A stretch of 6,385 nucleotides of DNA, taken from NCBI GenBank assembly GCA_903927685.1, contig CAIYOB010001219.1:1-6385 (forward strand), given 5' to 3'. Positions 1 to 6,361 of the stretch are shown one piece after another. Made by a program: the position numbers and the translations under genes. The stretch comes from an uncultured Planctomycetaceae bacterium. GTDB lineage: Bacteria > Planctomycetota > Planctomycetia > Pirellulales > Pirellulaceae. Under the pieces are notes generated by a model. It saw only the letters and a program-made list of their open reading frames with translations. It did not search any database and was not told the origin of the DNA. How positions within the stretch are numbered: the first letter of the stretch is position 1; each line of letters begins with the position of its first letter.

Positions 1-47
1 GCTGCACTCGACCCCAGCCACCCCTGAACTCAGCCCGTGACCGGCCC

Positions 48-344
48 CTACGTCCCCGGCTTCTTCATGGCCAGGCTATGCAGGACGAACACGCTGCCGG
101 CGGACATCAGCGCCCAGGCGATCCAGCGCGGCGGCTGGACCCGTTTACGCGGCGCGAGTTCGCCCTGTGTGGCCAGCGAGACAGGCATCGCCCACATCGA
201 CGTGGCTTCGGTTCTGCCCGCCTGCCTGGCCAGGAATCGGGTGCTCTGCTCGTTCAGCACATACGTGTCCACCAAACGGAGCTGCAGGCCCAAGAGAATC
301 AGGACCAACCCAATCAGCAGGAATTGATTTCGGTTCAGTTCCAT
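48..344 (-). CDS. Small two-helix membrane protein, function unknown
   Basis: A 98-residue protein starting MELNRNQF. Residues about 7-25 (FLLIGLVLILLGLQLRLV) form a strong hydrophobic segment, and residues about 73-91 (WIAWALMSAGSVFVLHSLA) form a second one. Between them is a polar stretch of about 45 residues, and the tail is basic (MKKPGT). The likely picture is a small inner-membrane protein with two spanning helices and a short loop. The ATG at 344-342 is preceded on the minus strand by AAAGGCGGG at suitable Shine-Dalgarno spacing, which supports this start. The stop is TAG at 50-48. It lies 154 nt downstream of the other minus-strand gene and may share its transcript. The N-terminal segment followed by a DTYVLNEQ-like sequence resembles an uncharacterised planctomycete family as I remember it; that is recall, not a search. 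No catalytic motif is visible and no function is proposed. Confidence 0.72.
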   Translation of the reverse strand: MELNRNQFLLIGLVLILLGLQLRLVDTYVLNEQSTRFLARQAGRTEATSMWAMPVSLATQGELAPRKRVQPPRWIAWALMSAGSVFVLHSLAMKKPGT

Positions 345-455
345 ATACCCGCCTTTCGATAACTTGCCTCTTCTCCCCGTCGGTTATCGAGTGCGGGATG
401 AGGGCCGCTTGAACCGAGTCGCCAAGCGACGGGATATGTTGATTGTCGGAACGAA

Positions 456-497
456 GCGTCGCATAGCGGCGGGATGCATCACGACGCGATGCGCCGC
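456..497 (-). terminator. Weak hairpin region downstream of the 499-804 gene
   Basis: Immediately after the minus-strand stop at 499 there are two overlapping inverted repeats: GCGGCG (466-471) with CGCCGC (492-497), and GCGTCG (456-461) with CGACGC (482-487). They overlap, so only one can form at a time. There is no T-run on the minus strand, so a standard intrinsic terminator is not shown; it could be a transcript-end structure, or chance in GC-rich DNA. Confidence 0.2.
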
Positions 498-498
498 A

Positions 499-804
499 TT
501 AGCCGCCCGAGCCGGTGATGCCATCCAGCGCGGATCGTAGGGATGCACGAAGGCTCTCGGTAGCCGAGTCCACAATCAGGCTCTCCTTGTCCGCCTTAAC
601 CAGGGCCGCGGCCAAACTGCGGTGACGGTCCCAATCCGCAGGACCGAATTGGCGGATATCCACGTATGCATCCTCGAACGTGGCCGCGAGTTTCGGCACG
701 ACGTGCACGCCGTCCGCGGCCCGCACCGCATGAAACCGGAGCGATCCGTACACCAGCCCGGCTCCGACCGCAACACCGAACACAAAACTGCCTAATCGCC
801 CCAT
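499..804 (-). CDS. Conserved small single-helix exported or anchored protein, function unknown
   Basis: A 101-residue protein. Residues 4-21 (LGSFVFGVAVGAGLVYGS) form a glycine-rich hydrophobic helix that reads as a membrane anchor or uncleaved signal. The body follows: HAVRAADGVHVVPK, then TFEDAYVDIRQFGPADW, then an acidic/basic helical tail of alternating Leu, Ala and charged residues ending GITGSGG. The ATG at 804-802 is preceded on the minus strand by GGGAGCGAGAAA, a good ribosome-binding site. The stop is TAA. The pattern 'anchor, VPKL.ATFED.YVDIR.FG..DW' matches a planctomycete hypothetical-protein family as I recall it; this is memory rather than a search. The body is probably on the outer face of the cytoplasmic membrane. 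No enzyme motif is visible. It is transcribed away from the repeat cluster and the ligase gene. Confidence 0.8.
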   Translation of the reverse strand: MGRLGSFVFGVAVGAGLVYGSLRFHAVRAADGVHVVPKLAATFEDAYVDIRQFGPADWDRHRSLAAALVKADKESLIVDSATESLRASLRSALDGITGSGG

Positions 805-846
805 TTTCTCGCTCCCAAAGTGGACTGAAACCGGCCTTTCGGCGGA

Positions 847-876
847 ACTGTAGCCGGAACCGGTTGCTCAAGGCAA
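847..876 (-). promoter_or_regulatory. Possible sigma-70-like promoter for the minus-strand genes
   Basis: Read on the minus strand, TTGCCT (876-871) and TACAGT (852-847) are separated by 18 nt and lie about 45 nt upstream of the start codon at 804. They match the -35 and -10 consensus only in part, and planctomycete promoters are poorly defined, so this is a placement guess. Confidence 0.15.
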
Positions 877-932
877 GGTTGAATCTCCCACGGATGGCAC
901 GAGGGCCAGGATTCATCGGGGGATAATGCGGG

Positions 933-1051
933 CCCACTCGCTGGCGCTTCGGGGTGCAGCACAGGCCCACTCGCTGGCGCTTCGGGCTACAGTCCCGCTC
1001 GCTGGCGCTTCGGGTTACGGTGTGAGCCCACTCGCTGGCGCTTCGGGCTAC
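933..1051. repeat. Cluster of four 25-nt direct repeats (CTCGCTGGCGCTTCGGG core)
   Basis: Four copies lie at 933-957, 966-990, 994-1018 and 1027-1051. All share the invariant 17-nt core CTCGCTGGCGCTTCGGG. The copies at 966 and 1027 are identical over 25 nt; the others differ at one to three positions (CCCA or CCCG at the left end; GTGC, CTAC or TTAC at the right). The spacers are 8, 3 and 8 nt, too short and too irregular for a CRISPR array. Each unit begins CCC and ends its core with GGG, giving a weak terminal dyad. Very similar units are dispersed in many planctomycete genomes in my recollection; their function is unknown. They occupy the spacer between divergently transcribed genes, and the last copy ends exactly where the ligase reading frame begins. 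Confidence 0.9.
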
Positions 1052-1052
1052 A

Positions 1053-2909
1053 ATGCGCAGCAGGCCGAGTAAGGGCCGGAGGTCAGACCGACGGGTTCCC
1101 AGGCGGCGCCAGCCGTTCCCGTCTACCTGGATGAGCTTGGGGCGAGTATCTTTAGGTACGAGCGAGGCGAGTCCCTTATGGAAGCGGCCGCGACGGCGGC
1201 TGGATTCGGTTTCCATCTTGCCTGGCCGGCCGGTGGACAGTCCGGCGGATGTCCACCAGGTGCGGCAGGCGGTCCAAGCGTTGGGAGCGATGGCGGTGGA
1301 AGAACAAGCAAACCGGGCAAGCGGCTTGGCACGGTCCTTTGTGCGGACGTGCAAGAAGCGGAAACGCGGCACGAAAATCGCCGATTCACTCGGCAACGAG
1401 TTGTCCGGCGGCGGGCTGCTGACACGGTCCCTGATCCTGCGGCGACTGCTGGCCCGGCATGTGCTGGCCGACGACGAATCGTTCGTGGGGCTGCTCTTGC
1501 CGCCGTCCGTCGCGGGCGTCGTGGCCAACATGGCCAGTGCCCTGGCCCGCCGGGTTCCGATCAACTTGAACTACACCGTGACCTCCGAGGTCATTAACGA
1601 ATGCATTCGGCAGGCAGGCATCCGGCATGTGCTGACCAGCCGCCAGTTCATGGAGAAGATCAAGCTCGAAGTCGATGCGGAACTCGTGTACCTCGAGGAT
1701 TTCCGCAGCAAGGCGGGAGCCTGGGACAAGCTGGCCTGTGCGATCGCCGCGTACGGCGTACCTGCGGCGCTGATCGAGCGGTCGCTCGGCTTGCACCGTA
1801 TCACGGGCGACGATCTGGCAACCATCGTCTTCACCTCGGGCTCCACGGGCATCCCCAAAGGGGTAATGCTGACGCAGACCAACATCGGCTCGAACGTGGA
1901 CGCGATCGAGCAGATCATCCATTTGCACCGCTCGGATGTATTGGTCGGCATCCTGCCGTTCTTTCACTCGTTCGGTTACACGGTCTGCCTGTGGACCGTG
2001 ATGTGCCTGGACGTCCAGGGCGTGTACCACTTCAACCCCTTGGAGGCCAAGCAGGTCGGCAAGCTGGTCAAGAAGCATGGCGGCACGGTGCTGCTGGCCA
2101 CGCCGACGTTCCTCCGCTCGTACCTCCGCCGCTGCGAGACGGACGAGCTGGCGACACTGGACGCCATCGTCACCGGCGCCGAGAAACTGCCCCGGGATCT
2201 GGCGGATGCTTTTGAAGCGAAATTCGGTCTCCGACCGGTCGAAGGGTACGGGACCACCGAGTTGTCGCCGATCGTCTCGGCGAACATCCCGCCCAGTCGC
2301 TCGCCGTCCACGTCGGTCAGCGGTTGCAAGGATGGCACGGTGGGCCGGCCGGCGCCCGGGATCCGGGCCAAAGTCACGGACCTGGATTCCGGGGTCGAAC
2401 TCGGTGTGGGACGGCCGGGGATGCTGTGGATCAAGGGCCCCAACGTCATGAAAGGCTACCTGGGCCGCGAGGACTTGACCAGCGACGTGATCAAGGACGG
2501 CTGGTACATGACCGGCGATATCGCCTTGATCGACGAGGAGGGCTTCATCCAGATCACCGGCCGGCAGAGCCGCTTCTCGAAGATCGGCGGCGAAATGGTG
2601 CCGCACTTGCTGATCGAGGAGGCCCTGGCGCGCGTGATCGGCGCCGACGAAGAAGAGGGGTTTCGGGCCGTCGTGACCGCCGTGACGGATGAACGCAAGG
2701 GCGAGCGGATCGTGGTCTTGCACACCGCCATTTCCAAGACGCCGGAAGAACTGCGGCGGGGACTCAGCGAAGTCGGCCTGCCGAACTTGTTCATCCCCTC
2801 CGAAGACAGCTTCTATCAAGTCGAGTCGATCCCCGTGCTGGGCACCGGCAAGCTCGATCTGCGCGGAGTCAAACAAATCGCCCTGAAAGTCAGCGAATCC
2901 CGGGAGTGA
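1053..2909 (+). CDS. AMP-forming acyl-ACP synthetase (Aas-type ligase module), truncated relative to the fusion family
   Basis: Adenylate-forming ligase expected to activate a fatty acid with ATP and pass it to ACP or CoA in the cytoplasm. Numbered from the ATG at 1053 (618 residues), the core motifs are complete: P-loop TSGSTGIPKG 261-270, GYGTTE 398-403, the TGD motif 487-489, hinge region GRQSRFSKIGG 503-513, and the catalytic lysine in GTGKLDLRG (Lys600). PFFHSFGYT (302-310) and TGAEKLP (374-380) are typical of the Aas-like acyl-ACP synthetase group. In that group the ligase usually follows MFS and PlsC domains in one chain; here both are missing. Residues 1-41 look like out-of-frame sequence, while 42-80 match the PlsC tail. 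The ATG at 1053 abuts the repeat cluster and has no visible ribosome-binding site, so the coordinates given are the full open frame. Real translation may start at GTG 1296 (537 residues). It is either a stand-alone ligase or a decaying gene; specificity for ACP versus CoA is inferred. Confidence 0.8.
   Translation: MRSRPSKGRRSDRRVPRRRQPFPSTWMSLGRVSLGTSEASPLWKRPRRRLDSVSILPGRPVDSPADVHQVRQAVQALGAMAVEEQANRASGLARSFVRTCKKRKRGTKIADSLGNELSGGGLLTRSLILRRLLARHVLADDESFVGLLLPPSVAGVVANMASALARRVPINLNYTVTSEVINECIRQAGIRHVLTSRQFMEKIKLEVDAELVYLEDFRSKAGAWDKLACAIAAYGVPAALIERSLGLHRITGDDLATIVFTSGSTGIPKGVMLTQTNIGSNVDAIEQIIHLHRSDVLVGILPFFHSFGYTVCLWTVMCLDVQGVYHFNPLEAKQVGKLVKKHGGTVLLATPTFLRSYLRRCETDELATLDAIVTGAEKLPRDLADAFEAKFGLRPVEGYGTTELSPIVSANIPPSRSPSTSVSGCKDGTVGRPAPGIRAKVTDLDSGVELGVGRPGMLWIKGPNVMKGYLGREDLTSDVIKDGWYMTGDIALIDEEGFIQITGRQSRFSKIGGEMVPHLLIEEALARVIGADEEEGFRAVVTAVTDERKGERIVVLHTAISKTPEELRRGLSEVGLPNLFIPSEDSFYQVESIPVLGTGKLDLRGVKQIALKVSESRE
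1055..1289 (+). pseudogene. Frameshifted remnant of the C-terminal end of a PlsC-type acyltransferase domain
   Basis: The frame of GTT at 1115 reads VPVYLDELGASIFRYERGES, very like the end of the PlsC domain in planctomycete Aas-type fusions (family pattern from memory: VPVYLDELWGSIFSYxxG, then WKWPRR, then VSILFGPPV). The continuation LWKRPRRRLDSVSILPGRPVDSPADVHQVRQAVQ is in a different frame, that of the downstream ligase, starting at TTA 1176. Removing one C from the CCC run at 1173-1175 joins the two. More tentatively, a third frame from about 1054 reads CAAGRVRAGGQTDGF, resembling the PlsC 'PEG..SRTGQ' block with its Glu lost; a similar extra C at 1098-1100 would join it to the next piece. 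The catalytic HX4D motif and everything before it are absent. This part cannot encode a working acyltransferase. Confidence 0.65.
1283..1298 (+). promoter_or_regulatory. Candidate internal ribosome-binding site and GTG start for the ligase
   Basis: GGGAG at 1283-1287 lies 8 nt before an in-frame GTG at 1296. The ATG at 1290 is also in frame but only 2 nt from the GGGAG, which is too close. Starting here would give a protein beginning at the linker before the ligase domain (EEQANRASGLARSFVRTCKK) and would leave out the broken PlsC tail. This is the best-supported start I can find, but it is not proven. Confidence 0.35.
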
Positions 2910-2917
2910 ACACCATG
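2902..2917 (+). promoter_or_regulatory. Ribosome-binding site deciding the glycoside hydrolase start
   Basis: GGGAG at 2902-2906 lies 8 nt before ATG 2915. The alternative GTG at 2906 overlaps the ligase stop (GTGA), but the GGGAG runs into that codon and so cannot serve it. ATG 2915 also puts basic residues directly at the start of the signal peptide (MRIRN). The site overlaps the end of the ligase gene, so translation of the two genes is probably coupled. Confidence 0.7.
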
Positions 2918-5900
2918 CGAATTCGGAATACCGTTACTTGGACCGCAAGCCTCGCGCTGCTGGCCTTCGCCCCCATGTTGCTGGCCGCGGACTTGGTTTC
3001 CGGCGGACCTGCCGCCCGGGATGCCGCCGTCGACCTGTCCGGCTCGTGGCGGTTCCGCTTGGACGCGGCAGACGAGGGCGTCCCACAGCGCTGGTTCGCC
3101 ACCGACTTGCCCCACGCCATCCAATTGCCCGGTTCGCTGCAGTCGCAGGGGTACGGCGACGAGCCTGCTGTCGATACCCAATGGACCGGCGACATCATCG
3201 ACCGCTCGTGGTTCGATGATCCGCAGTATGCCAAGTATCGCCAAGCCGGGAACGTGAAAGTCACGTTCTGGCTGCAGCCGGACAAGCACTATGTCGGCCC
3301 CGCCTGGTACCAGCGGACGATCGACGTGCCCGCCGAGTTCGCCGATCGTCGCATCGTGCTGCACTTGGAGCGTCCGCACTGGTCGACCCGGGTTTGGCTG
3401 GACGAACGCGAGTGCGGCCGCGGAGATAGCCTTGCGACACCGCACGAATTCGACCTGACCGGCGCCTCGCCGGGGCCGCATCAGCTGACCATTCGCGTCG
3501 ATAACCGGTTGCTGGTGGACATCGGCCCGAATTCACACAGCGTCTCCGACCATACCCAGTCCAACTGGAATGGGATCGTCGGCCGCATCGCGTTGCGCAG
3601 CGAGCCGCTGCAGGTGCAACTGACCGAAATCCAAGTCTATCCGGATCTGAAGTCCAACAGCGTGCGTCTGACCATCTCTGGCAGCACGCGCCTCGAAAAT
3701 GCACTGGACGCCCAATTCACCGTCACGGCGGCGTGCGACGATCACCGCCCGGAGCCGCTCGCGTTTACCGAGCGATTGGAGTCGGGAGCCGGCGTGTTCA
3801 GCATCAGCCGCGTCTATCCGCTGGGCGAAGGCGCCAAGCGGTGGGACGAATTCGCACCGCACGTGTACGATTTGACCGTCACCCTGACCGCCAACGGCGT
3901 CAGCCACCAGCGTGTCGTCCGCTTCGGATTGCGGGAATTCGCCGCTCAGGGGACGCAGTTCACGCTGAACGGCCGACCGGTGATGCTGCGGGGCACGCTG
4001 GAGTGCGCCATTTTTCCGCAGACGGGATACCCGCCGACCGACCTGGCGGCGTGGCAGCGGATCTACCGCATTCTGAAGTCCCACGGGTTGAACCACCTCC
4101 GGTTCCACTCTTGGTGCCCGCCGGAGGCGGCGTTCGACGCCGCGGACGAGGCGGGAGTGTTCCTGTATGTCGAGTGCGGCTCGTGGGCCAATCAGGGCGC
4201 GACGATCGGGGACGGCAAGCCGCTGGATGACTGGCTGAAGGCGGAAGCCGACCGGATCCTCTGCTGCTACGGAAACCACCCGTCGTTCGTCTTGATGTCC
4301 TACGGCAACGAACCGGCCGGCCGCAACCAGAACCGCTTCCTGGGCGATCTGGTGAACAACTGGAAGGCCCGCGATCCGCGGCGGTTGTACACCAGCGCGG
4401 CGGGCTGGCCGCTGATCCCGGAAAACCAGTGGCACTGCACGCCCACGCCGCGGTTGCACCAGTGGGGCGCGGGCTTGCAGAGCCGGCTGAACGCCCAGCC
4501 ACCGGCCACGCTGGCGGACTATCGCGACTTTGTGGACAAGTACCAGGTGCCCGTCGTCAGCCACGAGATCGGCCAATGGTGCGTGTATCCCGACTTTGAC
4601 GAGATCGCCAAGTACACGGGCGTGCTCAAAGCCAAGAACTTCGAGGTCTTTCGCGATTCGCTGCAGGCCAACGGGCTGGGCGAGCTTGCTCACCAGCTGC
4701 TGCTGGCTTCGGGCAAGCTGCAGACGCTGTGCTACAAGGAAGAGATCGAATCCGCGCTGCGGACACCGGGGATGGGCGGCTTCGAATTGCTGGACCTGCA
4801 CGATTTTCCCGGTCAAGGCACGGCGCTGGTCGGCGTGCTGGACCCGTTCTGGAATTCGAAACCCTACGTGACGCCCGACGAGTACCACCGCTTCGCTTGC
4901 GAGACCGTGCCGCTGGCCAGGCTCACCAAACGCGTCTGGACGACGGACGAGCTGTTCACGGCGGACATCCAGATCGCTCACTTCGGCCCGCAGGATCTGG
5001 CGTCGCCTCAGATCGCCTGGTCGCTGCTGGACCAGGCCGGCGGGACCGTCGGGGCTGGCACTTGGCAGCCGGAATCGGTCCCCACGGGCCGGTTGTCCGA
5101 CGCGGGACGCCTGATCTGCTCCTTGGACGGCGTGGCCGCGCCCGCCAAACTGCGCTTGCAGGTGGCGCTCACTGGCACGCCCTACGCCAACGACTGGGAT
5201 GTCTGGGTATACGCTCCGGCCGTGGAAACCGCCGCCCCACCCGAGGTGCACGTGGCGACGGCCCTCGACGAAGCGGCTGCCAAGACGCTGGAAACCGGGG
5301 GCAAAGTCCTCTTGCTGCCCGCGGCCGGCACGGTCAAGGGCGACCGCTATGGCAAGATCCCGCCGGGGTTCTCGTCGATTTTCTGGAACACTGCGTGGAC
5401 GCGGCGGCAGGCCCCGCACACGCTGGGCATCCTGTGCGACCCGCAGCATCCGGCCTTGGCCGCGTTCCCCACCGAATACCACAGCAACTGGCAATGGTGG
5501 GACCTGGTGACCAAGTCCCAGGCCATGATCCTGAACGATCTGCCCGCCGAGGTGCGGCCGATCGTGTCGCTGGTCGACGACTGGTTCACCAATCGCCGGC
5601 TGGGATTGGTGTTCGAAGCTCGCGTCGGCCGCGGCCGACTGCTGGTCTGCAGCGTGGACCTCACCCGCGAGCTCGAGTCCCGTCCCCTCGCCCGTCAGTT
5701 CCGGCAGAGCCTGGTCAAGTATCTCGCCAGCGACGCTTTCCAGCCGTCCGCCACCGTGGATTTGGCCGCCATTCAAGCCCTGTTCCAACCGGCGACCACT
5801 CTGCAGAAACTGGGCGCGACCATTCGCGCCAGTTCGGCCCAGCAAGACTATCCTGCCGTGCACGCCATCGACGGCGATCCGAGCACGATCTGGCACAGCC

Positions 5901-6226
5901 CCTGGGGCGACAATGCACCGGGATTCCCGCACGACTTGGTGCTCGATCTACAAGCCATCCGACCGCTGGCCGGCATCCGCTACCTGCCGCGGCAAGACAT
6001 GGCCAACGGCTGGATCAGCCGATTCTCGCTCGACGTGAGCGACGACGGCCAGCAATGGCGGTCCGTCGTGTCACAGGGCGAGTGGAAAACGGATCGCGAG
6101 GAAAAGCGGGTTTCCTTCCCCGCGCCGCAGCGGGCCCGGTTCGTCCGCTTGGTCGCCGCAGCGGGCCATGAAGGCAAGCCGTTCGCGGCCATCGCCGAAC
6201 TGGATGTCGAACTCGCGCCGGAGTAA
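2915..6226 (+). CDS. Secreted family-2-type glycoside hydrolase with C-terminal F5/8-type C domain
   Basis: A 1103-residue exported retaining glycosidase. Numbered from ATG 2915, residues 1-25 form a Sec signal peptide (MRIRN, hydrophobic core SLALLAFAPMLLA, likely cut before DLVSGG). Residues about 39-230 are the jelly-roll sugar-binding domain (VDLSGSWRF, WYQRTIDVP, VWLDERECG, WNGIVGRIAL). About 231-340 is an Ig-like domain, and 345-361 the classic FTLNGRPVMLRGT entry to the barrel. The acid/base is Glu466 in SYGNEP and the probable nucleophile Glu551 in VSHEIGQW, 85 residues apart as expected for GH2. A second beta-sandwich spans about 675-770. About 775-945 resembles the glutamine-amidotransferase-like region seen at the end of some such enzymes (GGKVLLLP; GRGRLLVCSVDL). 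About 955-1103 is an F5/8-type C (discoidin/CBM32-like) domain with AIDGDPSTIWHS. It probably acts in the periplasm or outside the cell on a plant or algal polysaccharide; the sugar (beta-galactoside, glucuronide or other) cannot be told from sequence. The frame is intact throughout. Confidence 0.93.
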   Translation: MRIRNTVTWTASLALLAFAPMLLAADLVSGGPAARDAAVDLSGSWRFRLDAADEGVPQRWFATDLPHAIQLPGSLQSQGYGDEPAVDTQWTGDIIDRSWFDDPQYAKYRQAGNVKVTFWLQPDKHYVGPAWYQRTIDVPAEFADRRIVLHLERPHWSTRVWLDERECGRGDSLATPHEFDLTGASPGPHQLTIRVDNRLLVDIGPNSHSVSDHTQSNWNGIVGRIALRSEPLQVQLTEIQVYPDLKSNSVRLTISGSTRLENALDAQFTVTAACDDHRPEPLAFTERLESGAGVFSISRVYPLGEGAKRWDEFAPHVYDLTVTLTANGVSHQRVVRFGLREFAAQGTQFTLNGRPVMLRGTLECAIFPQTGYPPTDLAAWQRIYRILKSHGLNHLRFHSWCPPEAAFDAADEAGVFLYVECGSWANQGATIGDGKPLDDWLKAEADRILCCYGNHPSFVLMSYGNEPAGRNQNRFLGDLVNNWKARDPRRLYTSAAGWPLIPENQWHCTPTPRLHQWGAGLQSRLNAQPPATLADYRDFVDKYQVPVVSHEIGQWCVYPDFDEIAKYTGVLKAKNFEVFRDSLQANGLGELAHQLLLASGKLQTLCYKEEIESALRTPGMGGFELLDLHDFPGQGTALVGVLDPFWNSKPYVTPDEYHRFACETVPLARLTKRVWTTDELFTADIQIAHFGPQDLASPQIAWSLLDQAGGTVGAGTWQPESVPTGRLSDAGRLICSLDGVAAPAKLRLQVALTGTPYANDWDVWVYAPAVETAAPPEVHVATALDEAAAKTLETGGKVLLLPAAGTVKGDRYGKIPPGFSSIFWNTAWTRRQAPHTLGILCDPQHPALAAFPTEYHSNWQWWDLVTKSQAMILNDLPAEVRPIVSLVDDWFTNRRLGLVFEARVGRGRLLVCSVDLTRELESRPLARQFRQSLVKYLASDAFQPSATVDLAAIQALFQPATTLQKLGATIRASSAQQDYPAVHAIDGDPSTIWHSPWGDNAPGFPHDLVLDLQAIRPLAGIRYLPRQDMANGWISRFSLDVSDDGQQWRSVVSQGEWKTDREEKRVSFPAPQRARFVRLVAAAGHEGKPFAAIAELDVELAPE

Positions 6227-6317
6227 CCGATTCCGCCGATCGTCCGATTTGAGCCGACCCGCAAGACGAACCGTCGCCACACGCTCACACTGGCCACTTG
6301 AACACGTGAGCTTGACG

Positions 6318-6351
6318 AGCCCGTGAGACGGCTGGCTGAAGTCCAGTTTTT
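6318..6351 (+). terminator. Possible terminator region after the glycoside hydrolase
   Basis: About 90 nt after the stop, AGCC-C-GT (6318-6324) can pair with AC-GGCT (6328-6333) around a GAG loop with one bulged C. Overlapping its 3' side is a short CTGG (6332-6335) / CCAG (6343-6346) stem followed directly by TTTTT (6347-6351). The stems are short, so this is only a weak intrinsic-terminator candidate. Confidence 0.35.
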
Positions 6352-6361
6352 GATCGGGTAC

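Noticed and set aside
1..40. End of a plus-strand gene entering the window (LHSTPATPELSP then TGA at 38-40)
   Set aside because: Twelve codons are too few to support a gene. Another frame also reads open to a stop at 25-27, so the choice is arbitrary.
37..412. Plus-strand open frames of 80-96 codons over the small membrane-protein gene
   Set aside because: They are antisense shadows of the 48-344 gene, which has hydrophobic helices and a ribosome-binding site; the plus-strand translations have neither.
418..430. GTCGC-CAA-GCGAC mini-hairpin upstream of the 48-344 gene
   Set aside because: Only 5 bp and isolated; there is no supporting context for an operator or attenuator.
933..1051. CRISPR array
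   Set aside because: The repeats are 25 nt, but the spacers are only 3-8 nt and there are no cas genes in the window.
596..1564. A 322-codon minus-strand frame crossing the repeat cluster
   Set aside because: It runs antisense to the ligase start, through the repeats (giving SASEW and PKRQRVG repeat peptides) and into the 499-804 gene out of frame. It is a repeat-translation artefact.
1386..2876. A 496-codon open frame antisense to the ligase
   Set aside because: The same antisense effect over a gene whose sense strand has every adenylate-forming motif; the antisense protein is low in recognisable structure.
3533..5932. A 799-codon open frame antisense to the glycoside hydrolase
   Set aside because: It mirrors a gene with clear domains and catalytic residues. 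Long antisense frames are expected in GC-rich DNA with strong third-position bias, and the translation, rich in Arg, Gln and Gly, has no recognisable motif.
6283..6311. Inverted repeat GCTCAC / GTGAGC as a terminator or operator
   Set aside because: A 6-bp stem with a 17-nt loop and no following T-run is easily chance.
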